Program-made: the position numbers and the translations under genes
The notes under the pieces: model-generated
Databases searched by the model: none
What the model was told of the DNA's origin: nothing
What the model saw: the letters and a program-made list of their open reading frames with translations, nothing else
Assembly: GCF_900107745.1 (NCBI RefSeq)
Contig: NZ_FNRO01000019.1
Coordinates: forward strand, 1 to 64,000
DNA: 64,000 nt
From: Variovorax sp. YR216
GTDB taxonomy: Bacteria; Pseudomonadota; Gammaproteobacteria; Burkholderiales; Burkholderiaceae_C
Direction of reading: 5' to 3'
In this document: piece after piece, positions 42,126 through 50,577 of the stretch
Layout of the letters: every line of letters begins with the position of its first letter
How positions within the stretch are numbered: the stretch's first letter is position 1

Positions 42126-42393
42126 TCGATGGGCGCCCGCGCACAATCCGTCGACGCTGTCAAAGCACAACTCTGGGGAAAGTCTCGGCACAAATGACGG
42201 GTTGTCCACAGAGCCACCGCGCGAACGGATGTTGTTCGTCTCGCCGCGACAGCACCGAAGCACGGCTGCACACACCTGTTGCGCGACGCCAAGTCCTTGT
42301 CGCAGAAGCGGAAAATCGCGCTGTCCACAGTGCGGGGCGTCCCTTATCTACTACTACCAATTTGAATTAAAGAAATAAAGGAAGAGGTAAGAC
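42126..42393 (+). other. Candidate oriC (dnaA-dnaN intergenic region)
   Basis: This 268-bp gene-free interval holds DnaA-box-like sequences TTGTCCACA (42202-42210) and CTGTCCACA (42321-42329), then an AT-rich run of about 45 bp (42346-42393) that would suit a DNA-unwinding element. Genes run leftward to the left of dnaA and rightward from dnaA on, as expected at an origin. Whether the working origin is here or in the rpmH-dnaA gap is not certain. Confidence 0.6.
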
Positions 42394-43500
42394 ATGATCG
42401 TTTTGAAGGCAACGCAAGACAAAGTCCTGGCGGCACTGCAATCGGTGTCCGGCATCGTGGAGCGGCGGCACACGCTGCCGATCCTCGCCAACGTGCTGAT
42501 CCGCAAGACGGGCGGTCAGCTTCAGCTCACGACCAGCGACCTGGAAATCCAGATCCGCACGCAGGCGGAGCTCGGCGGGGACGAAGGCAATTTCACGACG
42601 ACCGTGGGCGCGCGCAAGTTGATCGACATCCTTCGCACCATGCCGTCGGACCAGACGGTGAGCCTCGAATCGAACGCCAGCAAGCTCGTGCTGAAGGGCG
42701 GCAAGAGCCGCTTCACGCTGCAGTCGCTGCCGGCCGAGGATTTCCCGCTGGTGCAGGAATCCGCCAATTTCGGCCCGGTCTTCAGCGTGCCGCAGAAGAC
42801 GCTCAAGGATCTTCTGGGCCAGGTGTCGTTTGCGATGGCGGTGCATGACATCCGCTACTACCTCAACGGCATCCTGTTCGTTGCCGAAGGCAAGCAGTTG
42901 AGCCTCGTGGCGACCGACGGCCATCGACTGGCCTTTGCATCGGCCACGCTCGACGTCGAGGTGCCGCGCCAGGAAGTGATCCTGCCGCGCAAGACGGTGC
43001 TCGAGATGCAACGCCTGCTCTCCGACGCCGAAGGCGCGATCGAGATGCAATTCGCGAACAACCAGGCGAAGTTCGCCTTCGGCGGCATGGAGTTCGTCAC
43101 CAAGCTGGTCGAGGGCAAGTTCCCGGACTACAACCGAGTGATCCCCAAGAACCACAAGAACTCCGTCACGCTGGGTCGCGCACCGCTCTTGGCCAGCCTG
43201 CAGCGCACCGCGATCCTGACGAGCGAGAAGTTCAAGGGCGTGCGCCTGAACATCGAGCCGGGCACGCTGCGCATCGCCTCGAACAATGCCGAGCAGGAAG
43301 AGGCGCAGGACGAGCTCGACATCGACTACGGCGGTGACACGATCGAGATCGGCTTCAACGTGACCTATCTCATCGACGCCCTGTCCAACATGAGCCAGGA
43401 CATGGTGAAGCTGGACCTGCAGGATTCGAACAGCTCCGTGCTGATGACGATCCCGGAGAACGCGTCGTTCAAGTACGTCGTGATGCCGATGAGGATTTAG
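42394..43500 (+). CDS. dnaN: DNA polymerase III sliding clamp (beta subunit)
   Basis: 368 residues with three clamp domains. The N-terminus MIVLKATQDKVLAALQSVSG, VERRHTLPILANVLI, and the C-terminal FKYVVMPMRI (the M-P-M-R-[IL] end of the clamp) are diagnostic. It tethers polymerase III and binds many repair factors. GGAAGAGG lies about seven bases before the ATG. Confidence 0.98.
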   Translation: MIVLKATQDKVLAALQSVSGIVERRHTLPILANVLIRKTGGQLQLTTSDLEIQIRTQAELGGDEGNFTTTVGARKLIDILRTMPSDQTVSLESNASKLVLKGGKSRFTLQSLPAEDFPLVQESANFGPVFSVPQKTLKDLLGQVSFAMAVHDIRYYLNGILFVAEGKQLSLVATDGHRLAFASATLDVEVPRQEVILPRKTVLEMQRLLSDAEGAIEMQFANNQAKFAFGGMEFVTKLVEGKFPDYNRVIPKNHKNSVTLGRAPLLASLQRTAILTSEKFKGVRLNIEPGTLRIASNNAEQEEAQDELDIDYGGDTIEIGFNVTYLIDALSNMSQDMVKLDLQDSNSSVLMTIPENASFKYVVMPMRI

Positions 43501-43502
43501 CA

Positions 43503-43590
43503 CACCCCCAGGCTTCGCGCACTTCGTGTCGCGCGCGCCTTCCCCCTTGCAGGGGGCGATACCAGCGGCCCGGCAAAGCCGGTTCCGCGG
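43503..43590 (+). repeat. Dispersed CACTTCGTGT intergenic repeat, copy C
   Basis: GCGCGCACTTCGTGTCGC-type core (here CTTCGCGCACTTCGTGTCGC), a CCCCCTTGCAGGGGG hairpin, ATACCAGCGGCCCGGC, AAGCCGGTTCCGCGG. It sits between dnaN and gyrB and is nearly the same as copy B. Confidence 0.75.
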
Positions 43591-43637
43591 TATCTCCCGA
43601 ATTTTTCGGTGCCCGTGCACCGACTTGAAAGAGTCTG

Positions 43638-46259
43638 ATGAGCGAAGAAAACAAGCCGGACGTGCCGCACACCGAGCCGGTTTACACCCCTGAAATCGAC
43701 AGCGCGATTCCGATCGAGGTGACTCCGGACAGCGACACCTCCTACGGCGAGGGCTCCATCACGATCCTCGAGGGCCTCGAAGCCGTGCGCAAGCGGCCGG
43801 GTATGTACATCGGCGACACCTCCGACGGCACCGGCCTGCACCACCTGGTGTTCGAGGTGGTCGACAACTCGATCGACGAAGCGCTTGCGGGCTATTGCGA
43901 CGACATCGTCGTCACGATCCATACCGACAACTCGATCTCGGTCACCGACAACGGCCGCGGCATTCCGACCGGGATCAAGATGGACGACAAGCACGAGCCG
44001 AAGCGCTCGGCGGCCGAAATCGCGCTGACCGAGCTGCACGCGGGCGGCAAGTTCAACCAGAACAGCTACAAGGTCTCGGGTGGCCTGCACGGCGTGGGCG
44101 TGAGCTGCGTGAACGCGCTCTCCAAGATGCTGCGCCTCACGGTGCGCCGCGAAGGCAAGGTCCACACGCTCGAATTCAGCAAGGGCTTCGTCCAGAACCG
44201 CCTCCTCGAGACGGTGAACGGCGTCGAGGTTTCGCCGATGAAGGTCACCGGCGAAACCGAGAAGCGCGGCACCGAGGTGCACTTCCTGCCGGACACGGAA
44301 ATCTTCAAGGAAAACTCGGACTTCCACTACGAGATCCTGAGCAAGCGGCTGCGCGAGCTGAGCTTCCTGAACAACGGCGTGCGCATCCGCCTGGTCGACG
44401 AGCGCACCGGCAAGGAAGACGACTTCTCGGGCGCCGGTGGCGTCAAGGGCTTCGTCGAGTTCATCAACAAGGGCAAGACAATCCTGCATCCCAACGTGTT
44501 CTACGCGGCGGGCGAGAAGCCGGCCGATACCTACGGCGGCATTCCCGGCACGCACATCGGCGTCGAGGTCGCGATGCAGTGGAACAGCGGCTACAACGAG
44601 CAGGTTCTCTGCTTCACCAACAACATCCCGCAACGTGACGGCGGCACCCACCTCACTGGTTTGCGCGCGGCGATGACGCGGGTCATCAACAAGTACATCG
44701 AAGAGAACGAGCTGGCCAAGAAAGCCAAGGTCGAAGTGACCGGCGACGACATGCGCGAAGGCCTGTGCTGCGTGCTGAGCGTCAAGGTGCCTGAGCCGAA
44801 GTTCTCGAGCCAGACCAAGGACAAGCTGGTGTCGAGCGAAGTGCGCGCGCCGGTCGAGGACATCGTCGGGCGCCTGCTGACCGACTACCTCCAGGAACGC
44901 CCGAACGACGCGAAGATCATCTGCGGCAAGATCGTCGAGGCGGCCCGCGCCCGCGAAGCCGCGCGCAAGGCCCGCGAGATGACGCGCCGCAAGGGCGTGC
45001 TCGACGGCATGGGCCTGCCGGGCAAGCTGGCCGACTGCCAGGAGAAGGACCCGGCTCTGTGCGAGATCTACCTGGTGGAGGGTGACTCCGCAGGCGGCTC
45101 GGCCAAGCAGGGCCGCGACCGGAAGTTCCAGGCGATCCTCCCGCTGCGCGGCAAGATCCTGAACGTCGAGAAGGCACGCTACGAGAAGCTGCTGACCAGC
45201 AACGAAATCCTGACCATGATCACCGCACTGGGCACCGGCATCGGCCGCGCAGGTGCAACCACGGCCGCTGGCGGGGCGGACGACTTCAACGTCGCCAAGC
45301 TGCGCTACCACCGCATCATCATCATGACCGACGCGGACGTGGACGGCGCGCACATCCGCACGCTGCTCCTGACGTTCTTCTACCGGCAGATGCCGGAACT
45401 GGTCGAACGCGGCCACATCTACATCGCCCAGCCGCCGCTCTACAAGGTGAAGGTCGGCAAGGAAGAGCAGTACCTCAAGGACGGCCCCGCGCTCGACACC
45501 TTCCTCCTCAAGGTCGCACTGAAGGATGCAAGCGTCCTGACCGGCGGCAGCAACCCGACCACACTCGCCGGCGACGCGCTGGCCGACCTGGCTCGCAAGC
45601 ACCAGCTCGCCGAAGCGGTGATCGCGAGGCTCGGCGTCTTCCTCGACACCGCCGCGCTGCGTGCGATTGCCGACGGCGTGGCGCTCGACCTCGACACCAC
45701 GGCCTCTGCCGAAGCCTCGGCTGTCGCGCTGCAGAACAAGCTGCGCGAGCTCAACACCACCGGCGCACCCGCCGACGTGTCGAGCGAATTCGACGCACGC
45801 ACCGACAAGCCGCTGCTGCGTGTCAGCCGCCGCCATCACGGCAACATCAAGAGCAGCGTGCTCACGCAGGATTTCGTGCACGGGGCCGACTACGCCGCGC
45901 TGGCTGAAGCCGCCAAGACCTTCCACAACCTGCTCGGCGAGGGTGCCATCGTTCGCCGCGGCGAAGGCGAAAAGGCCAAGGAAGAGAAGGTCAGCGACTT
46001 CCGCGAAGCCATGCGCTGGCTGATCGGCCAGGCCGAGAACGCGACCTCGCGCCAGCGCTACAAGGGCCTGGGCGAGATGAACCCCGAGCAGTTGTGGGAA
46101 ACCACCATGGATCCGACCGTGCGGCGCCTGCTGCGCGTCCAGATCGACGACGCGATCGAAGCCGACCGCGTGTTCACCATGCTGATGGGCGACGAGGTCG
46201 AGCCACGGCGCGACTTCATCGAGCAGAACGCGCTGCGGGCGGCGAACATCGACGTTTGA
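43638..46259 (+). CDS. gyrB: DNA gyrase subunit B
   Basis: 873 residues, longer than the E. coli protein (804). GHKL ATPase motifs VFEVVDNSIDEALAGYC and TDNGRGIPTGIK are followed by GGLHGVGVSCVNALS, then the Toprim part with YLVEGDSAGGSAKQGRDRKF and ILNVEKARYEKL. DADVDGAHIRTLLLTFFYRQ is followed by a large insertion (about residues 600-770), characteristic of proteobacterial GyrB, and the C-terminal SRQRYKGLGEMNPEQLWETT. With GyrA it introduces negative supercoils. Confidence 0.98.
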   Translation: MSEENKPDVPHTEPVYTPEIDSAIPIEVTPDSDTSYGEGSITILEGLEAVRKRPGMYIGDTSDGTGLHHLVFEVVDNSIDEALAGYCDDIVVTIHTDNSISVTDNGRGIPTGIKMDDKHEPKRSAAEIALTELHAGGKFNQNSYKVSGGLHGVGVSCVNALSKMLRLTVRREGKVHTLEFSKGFVQNRLLETVNGVEVSPMKVTGETEKRGTEVHFLPDTEIFKENSDFHYEILSKRLRELSFLNNGVRIRLVDERTGKEDDFSGAGGVKGFVEFINKGKTILHPNVFYAAGEKPADTYGGIPGTHIGVEVAMQWNSGYNEQVLCFTNNIPQRDGGTHLTGLRAAMTRVINKYIEENELAKKAKVEVTGDDMREGLCCVLSVKVPEPKFSSQTKDKLVSSEVRAPVEDIVGRLLTDYLQERPNDAKIICGKIVEAARAREAARKAREMTRRKGVLDGMGLPGKLADCQEKDPALCEIYLVEGDSAGGSAKQGRDRKFQAILPLRGKILNVEKARYEKLLTSNEILTMITALGTGIGRAGATTAAGGADDFNVAKLRYHRIIIMTDADVDGAHIRTLLLTFFYRQMPELVERGHIYIAQPPLYKVKVGKEEQYLKDGPALDTFLLKVALKDASVLTGGSNPTTLAGDALADLARKHQLAEAVIARLGVFLDTAALRAIADGVALDLDTTASAEASAVALQNKLRELNTTGAPADVSSEFDARTDKPLLRVSRRHHGNIKSSVLTQDFVHGADYAALAEAAKTFHNLLGEGAIVRRGEGEKAKEEKVSDFREAMRWLIGQAENATSRQRYKGLGEMNPEQLWETTMDPTVRRLLRVQIDDAIEADRVFTMLMGDEVEPRRDFIEQNALRAANIDV

Positions 46260-46265
46260 TCGGCC

Positions 46266-46292
46266 GCGAGCGATCGATCATCGATCGCTCGC
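46266..46292. repeat. 27-bp palindrome after gyrB
   Basis: GCGAGCGATCGAT-C-ATCGATCGCTCGC, a perfect 13-bp inverted repeat with a single centre base, beginning 6 bp after the gyrB stop. No U-run follows. It may be an RNA 3'-end hairpin or a protein-binding site. Confidence 0.6.
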
Positions 46293-46401
46293 CGCTGTCC
46301 GGGGCAGGAACTGCGCGTAAACGCTATTCCTAGCCCGACTCTTGCTAAGCAAAATCTCCGGCGGATTTCACGCCATTCGAGTCGAGCAAGAGGACAGCAA
46401 A

Positions 46402-46902
46402 ATGAACCCCAACCGGTCTTGGCGGCCCCTGTGGGCCGCGGTGGTGATGCTGGGCGCATTCACTTCGGCACAAGCCCTGACCAATCCCCCGATCCGGATG
46501 GCGCAGGGCATCGAGTACATGTGCGGGGGCAGGACCAGCGAAGAAGCGGCGTTCATGCAGACCGTCTCGCCGCGATGGGCGGCCACGCTGGAGTTCGGCA
46601 TCAACCGTGCCGGCCGGAATGTTCGCTTTCCGTCCGACGTGCACATCACCGTGCGTGAGCGCTACAACGGACGCGAGGTGATGCAGGCCGATACCGGATC
46701 GCCCTACATGCTCGCGCGGCTCGATCCCGGTGCGTACGAAATCGAGGCGACGATGGGCGGTGTCACGCTGACGCAGCCGCTGGTCGTCTTCAACGGCGTT
46801 GCCGCCAAGGCCGTGTTCATGTGGCCGTCGAACGTGGATTTCGCCTCGGCGATGGGCGGGCAGCGTCCTGAACACCAGGCGGCCGTCAGCACGGGCGACT
46901 GA
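46402..46902 (+). CDS. Secreted protein of unknown function
   Basis: 166-residue precursor with a signal peptide (PLWAAVVMLGAFTSAQAL). The mature part has a family-like start (GIEYMCGGRTSEEAAFMQTV) and a beta-rich body (RNVRFPSDVHITVRERYNGR, LDPGAYEIEATMGGVTLTQP) that resembles carboxypeptidase-regulatory or transthyretin-like folds. I do not recognise it as a named family. GAGGA precedes the ATG at 46402 by about ten bases. Confidence 0.8.
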   Translation: MNPNRSWRPLWAAVVMLGAFTSAQALTNPPIRMAQGIEYMCGGRTSEEAAFMQTVSPRWAATLEFGINRAGRNVRFPSDVHITVRERYNGREVMQADTGSPYMLARLDPGAYEIEATMGGVTLTQPLVVFNGVAAKAVFMWPSNVDFASAMGGQRPEHQAAVSTGD

Positions 46903-47079
46903 GCCTACCCCGGCGCAAGATCCGCCGGCCAACCCTCGCGAGGATCTCGCCAGAACCATCATCAGGTTCGCGCAAGCAACCTGCCTTGAAATTGCGTCGG
47001 ACAAGGTGGCACGCACCTTGAATGTGGAGCGGATCGCTCGCATTTGGTGTGTCCGGATTTTTCCGTCCCGCCAGAACCG

Positions 47080-48264
47080 ATGCCGCTTCGACCACTCATC
47101 CTCCTGACCACGCTCCTGCATGTCTACATCGGCCTGCGGTTGCTGCCCGCGCTCGCCGGGAACTGGACAGGTTGGGCGGTGCTGCTGGTGATCGCGCTGG
47201 TCATTTCGGCCGCGACCATGCCCCTGCCGTTCGCGAGCAGGCGTTCGGGCGCTCGTCGCCTCGGCGACGGCTGGAAGTGGATCGGGCTGCTGAGCATGGG
47301 CTGGTTCTCGTCCATGTTCGTGCTCACGCTCGCGCGCGACGCGGGCTTGCTGATCACCTGGGCGGTGGCATCGGTCTCAGGATGGAGCATCGACTGGCCG
47401 CGCTGGCTGTCGAAAAGCGCCGGCGCGGTGCCAGTGCTCGCGACGGCGGTTACCGCGATCGGCTTTCTCAACGCGCGGCGCACCGCCAACGTGGTGCATG
47501 TGGACGTACCGATCCGGGACCTGCCCGCCGCGCTGGACGGATTCACCATTGCGCAGCTGAGCGACATCCACGTGGGCCCGACGATCCGGCGCGGCTACAT
47601 CCAGCGCATCGTCGATGCAGTCAACCGACTCGGCGCCGACATGGTCGCCATCACGGGAGACCTCGTCGACGGCACCGTACCGGAGCTTCGCGATCACATC
47701 GCGCCGCTGCAGGGCCTGCGCGCGAAACACGGCACCTTCGTGGTGACCGGCAACCATGAGTACTATGCCGGCGCCCACGCCTGGATCGATGAACTGCGCC
47801 GGCTCGGCCTGCGCGTGCTGCTCAACGAACATGTGGTGCTGCAGACGCGCAGCGTGAAGGGCGCACAGACCGACGAGGAAGTGCTCGAGAGCGCACTCGT
47901 CGTCGCCGGCGTCACCGACTACACGGCCGTGCATTTCGATGCCGCGCATGCGAGCGATCCGCAGCTCGCGCTCCACGGTGCGCCGCCGATGGTGCACACG
48001 CGGGTGCTGCTCGCGCACCAGCCGCGCAGCGCACCGGCGGCGGCGGAAGCCGGCTATCAGCTCCAGCTGTCCGGCCACACGCACGGCGGGCAGTTCTTTC
48101 CATGGAATCTCTTCGTGCCGCTCCAGCAGCCTTTCACTGCCGGACTGCACAAGCTGCGGGAGATGTGGGTCTACACGAGCCGCGGTACCGGCTACTGGGG
48201 TCCGCCCAAGCGCATTGGCGCGCCGTCGGAAATCACCTTGCTGCGCCTTGTGCTGGAAAGCTGA
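47080..48264 (+). CDS. Membrane-anchored calcineurin-like metallophosphoesterase
   Basis: 394 residues. The first 130 contain four hydrophobic helices (for example LLTTLLHVYIGLRLLPALAG and WAVLLVIALVISAATM). The cytosolic phosphoesterase domain shows the five metal motifs: IAQLSDIHVGPTI (D-x-H), AITGDLVDG (GD), VVTGNHEYYAG (GNHE), LLAHQPRSA (H) and LSGHTHGGQFF (GHxH). It belongs to the YkuE/YaeI-like branch, whose members act on UDP-linked or phospholipid substrates. The substrate here is unknown. Confidence 0.9.
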   Translation: MPLRPLILLTTLLHVYIGLRLLPALAGNWTGWAVLLVIALVISAATMPLPFASRRSGARRLGDGWKWIGLLSMGWFSSMFVLTLARDAGLLITWAVASVSGWSIDWPRWLSKSAGAVPVLATAVTAIGFLNARRTANVVHVDVPIRDLPAALDGFTIAQLSDIHVGPTIRRGYIQRIVDAVNRLGADMVAITGDLVDGTVPELRDHIAPLQGLRAKHGTFVVTGNHEYYAGAHAWIDELRRLGLRVLLNEHVVLQTRSVKGAQTDEEVLESALVVAGVTDYTAVHFDAAHASDPQLALHGAPPMVHTRVLLAHQPRSAPAAAEAGYQLQLSGHTHGGQFFPWNLFVPLQQPFTAGLHKLREMWVYTSRGTGYWGPPKRIGAPSEITLLRLVLES

Positions 48265-48271
48265 TCGGGGA

Positions 48272-48504
48272 TCAGGCCGGCTTGATGTTGCGCGCCGATC
48301 CCAGCAGCGTGGCGCACCCCTGTTCATCCACCGCAAGGACTTCCGCCGCGCAGATGGTGAGGTAAATGCATCGGCCAGTGGCAGTTCGATCTCGACCTCA
48401 CCAGCCAAAAGCCGGGTGAATAGCAGCCCGAGCGTGCGGGCCATGGGCATCGCCTGTGCATGCACCGTCACGCCGGTGCGTTGGGCAAGCTCTGAGATCC
48501 GCAT
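48272..48504 (-). pseudogene. Chimeric pseudogene: MerR-type N-terminus joined to a hotdog thioesterase remnant
   Basis: On the minus strand MRISELAQRTGVTVHA is the beginning of a MerR-type helix-turn-helix. It runs straight into QAMPMARTLGLLFTRLLAG and EVEIELPLADAF, the pattern of a PaaI-like thioesterase N-terminus. The frame then shifts, and the family-like C-terminus LTICAAEVLAVDEQGCATLL...ARNIKPA reads in another frame to the TGA at 48272. Two junctions (one after VHA, one near 48362) imply two deletions that fused and shortened two neighbouring genes. The thioesterase assignment rests on memory of the family pattern. Confidence 0.65.
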
Positions 48505-48559
48505 GCGCAAAGGCGAGCAAGCCTCGCCCTGCACGAAGCTTTGCGGACGCAACTTTTTT

Positions 48560-49048
48560 TCAGTTCTCGGCGGGTGCCGCGAGGCGGCGCTCATTGGCCG
48601 TCGCCTTCGCGTGGATCGGCTTGAGGCCGCGCTGCACGATGCGCGCGCCGGCGCTGCTCAACTGGCTCACGGCTTCGGCAGTGCGCACGACCGAGGTGCC
48701 GAGCGCTTCGGCATGCGTCACGGCCTGCGCCTGCGAGGTGCTGGTGGCGAGCGAGAACAGCGCGACCCCGCCGCTCAGCCAGTGCCTAACCGCGCGATTG
48801 AAGACCGCGAACTGCGTGGTGTGCAGCTGGTTCACCATCGCCGCGCCAGCCTCGCTCGCTGCCGCGAGCTTCTCGTGCCCCATGAGCTGCAATTCGGCGA
48901 CATCCGAGTCGCTGGGCGCGAGGCCCGCCCGGGCGATACGTTCGGTCCTCATCCGGATGACGGAACCGGACGAAAGGAGCATTTCGTTGGCCGTGGCCGC
49001 GACGTCGGCCCATAGCAGCAGGGGATTGAAATAGCGGGCGGAAGACAT
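48560..49048 (-). CDS. Phasin family protein (polyhydroxyalkanoate granule-associated)
   Basis: 162 residues, no signal peptide. It begins MSSARYFNPLLLWADVAATA and is largely amphipathic helix (EKLAAASEAGAAMVNQLHTT, LATSTSQAQAVTHAEALGTS), the composition of phasins that coat PHA storage granules. Its family has a short conserved N-terminus and a variable helical body. It is alone, oriented away from pagL across about 180 bp. Confidence 0.75.
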   Translation of the reverse strand: MSSARYFNPLLLWADVAATANEMLLSSGSVIRMRTERIARAGLAPSDSDVAELQLMGHEKLAAASEAGAAMVNQLHTTQFAVFNRAVRHWLSGGVALFSLATSTSQAQAVTHAEALGTSVVRTAEAVSQLSSAGARIVQRGLKPIHAKATANERRLAAPAEN

Positions 49049-49230
49049 GCAGGGGACTCTCGGTACAGGGGACTCGAGAGGGAACTATAGGCCTTTCGCA
49101 CGGTTTTTGCTGCAGTGCAGCACGAATAGTGGCCGCATCCTATCTTGGGTTGTGGCGCCACTTTCAGCAGACTTTCCGCATATCCCCTTACGATTGCCGC
49201 AGATTGCAAACTCAACGCAGGGTTCCAAGA

Positions 49231-49803
49231 ATGAAGAACATGACTTCCTGCGCCAAAGCCATCCTGTGTGCGGGGGGCGTGTTGCTTTCGGTGGCGGCCC
49301 AGGCTGCGCCGGACGACAAGGCGATGGGCATTTACGTCGAGGCAGGGACGACGCCGCAGAGCGGCCGGTCGACCGACTCGCTGACAGTCGGATTGACACG
49401 GCCGTTCGGACCCAATCACCTGCTGTGGGGCGGTGACGTGAGCTTCTACTGGGATGTTTTCCTGAGTGGCTGGCGCGCACCGAAGCCCAACGGCAACGGC
49501 AACGACAACTACGCCCAGATCGGCGCCATCGCCAACGTCCGCTACCGCTTCGGCGAAGGCAGTTCGCCGTGGTTCGTCGACGCCGGCATCGGCGGCACGG
49601 TGATGGACCATCTTTATCGCACCGAGGACCGCGAGTTCAGCACCGCCTTCCAGTTCACCGAACATATCGGCGGCGGTCTCAGCTTCGGTGCGCAGCGCGA
49701 GCACGAGGTGTCGGTGCGCATCCAGCATTTCTCCAACGGCCGCATCAAGGAACCGAATCCGGGCGAAAACTTCGTCCGGGTTCGCTATCTTTACCGCTAC
49801 TGA
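49231..49803 (+). CDS. pagL: Lipid A 3-O-deacylase (PagL family)
   Basis: 190-residue precursor with a signal peptide (KAILCAGGVLLSVAAQAAP). An eight-stranded outer-membrane barrel is expected. The catalytic His-Ser pair of PagL is in VRIQHFSNGRIKEPNPGENF, with the conserved Asn and the Glu of the triad near the C-terminus, and the barrel ends with the aromatic VRYLYRY. The enzyme removes the 3-linked acyl chain from lipid A. The ATG at 49231 is favoured by the signal peptide. The last 59 bp overlap the antisense UdgX-like reading frame. Confidence 0.88.
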   Translation: MKNMTSCAKAILCAGGVLLSVAAQAAPDDKAMGIYVEAGTTPQSGRSTDSLTVGLTRPFGPNHLLWGGDVSFYWDVFLSGWRAPKPNGNGNDNYAQIGAIANVRYRFGEGSSPWFVDAGIGGTVMDHLYRTEDREFSTAFQFTEHIGGGLSFGAQREHEVSVRIQHFSNGRIKEPNPGENFVRVRYLYRY

Positions 49804-50488
49804 GTGGGCTCGGCGCCTGATCGGCGCGGAAGACCCGGTGATAGCAATCGAGCCACGCGGCCTCCGCCGCGTCGCGGCCCATCCCGCTCTCGCCGCGCAC
49901 GCCCGGTCCGAATTCGAGTGAATCGCCCCATCCGCGGACGCAGCCCTCCGGCGTGAGCACGGCCCACCGCGCGTGGGGCATCCGGCGCATGAAGAAGGGC
50001 GCAACCGCCTCGACGATGTAGTGGTCCGGCGCAAACCACGCGATCTGCAGCGGTTCGCCGTCCGTGGTGTGGCGAATGGTCCTGAAGCGCACCTGCGACC
50101 TCATCTTCTGGATGTCGCGCCGTACCGAACGCGCCATGTGCAGCGCACGCAGCCGGTCGTCGTCGTGCGGGTCGCGATGCAGGCCGGGTTCGTGCACCAG
50201 TCTCCACAGCAGCCGGTACAACAGCGCGAAGCGCGCGGGATCGTGGTGCAGGATCACCATGTTGCAGAGGGACAGAAACGAGCGCGGCAACACCAGATTG
50301 ACGCCGCTTGGCGGCTTTTCTTCAAGCCGCCCTTGAATGCCACGCGCCTCGGTGCGCAATTCCTGTGTCACGCGTGCGTCCCACTGGGCCTCCTCGGGCG
50401 GGACGAGCCCCGCGAGCAAGGCGCGGGCTTCGCGCCGGAATCCCGGGAGGTCGGTCTGACTCGCGAGCGTGACGGAGTGCTGCGCCAT
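49745..50488 (-). CDS. TIGR03915/DUF4130-type protein, apparently the N-terminal half of a UdgX-like protein
   Basis: 247 residues. The N-terminus VTLASQTDLPGFRREARALL plus VPPEEAQWD, then LPRSFLSLCNMVILHHDPAR, ALLYRLLWRLVHEPGL, and FFMRRMPHARWAVLTPEGCV are the DUF4130 pattern seen in proteins linked to DNA repair. In many relatives it is fused to a UdgX-type uracil-DNA-binding domain, or sits next to a radical-SAM partner. Here homology stops at YHRVF (about 49829). A 27-residue tail then reads antisense through the pagL 3' end. No uracil glycosylase domain is present. It may be a truncated gene. Confidence 0.7.
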   Translation of the reverse strand: MAQHSVTLASQTDLPGFRREARALLAGLVPPEEAQWDARVTQELRTEARGIQGRLEEKPPSGVNLVLPRSFLSLCNMVILHHDPARFALLYRLLWRLVHEPGLHRDPHDDDRLRALHMARSVRRDIQKMRSQVRFRTIRHTTDGEPLQIAWFAPDHYIVEAVAPFFMRRMPHARWAVLTPEGCVRGWGDSLEFGPGVRGESGMGRDAAEAAWLDCYHRVFRADQAPSPLSSGKDSEPGRSFRPDSVP

Positions 50489-50577
50489 TCCGTCAACTTA
50501 GGGCGCGCCCGCCGACGCCTATGTAGGCATTCACGCGGAAAAGACCGAAGGATGCGCCGGCTTGGCGTGCTCGGGAC

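Noticed and set aside
43497..45926. An 809-codon minus-strand frame opposite gyrB
   Set aside because: gyrB is unmistakable on the other strand; the frame is a codon-bias artefact.
50489..50577. A small gene between the UdgX-like and ybhN genes
   Set aside because: No start with a ribosome binding site and no coherent frame within 90 bp.
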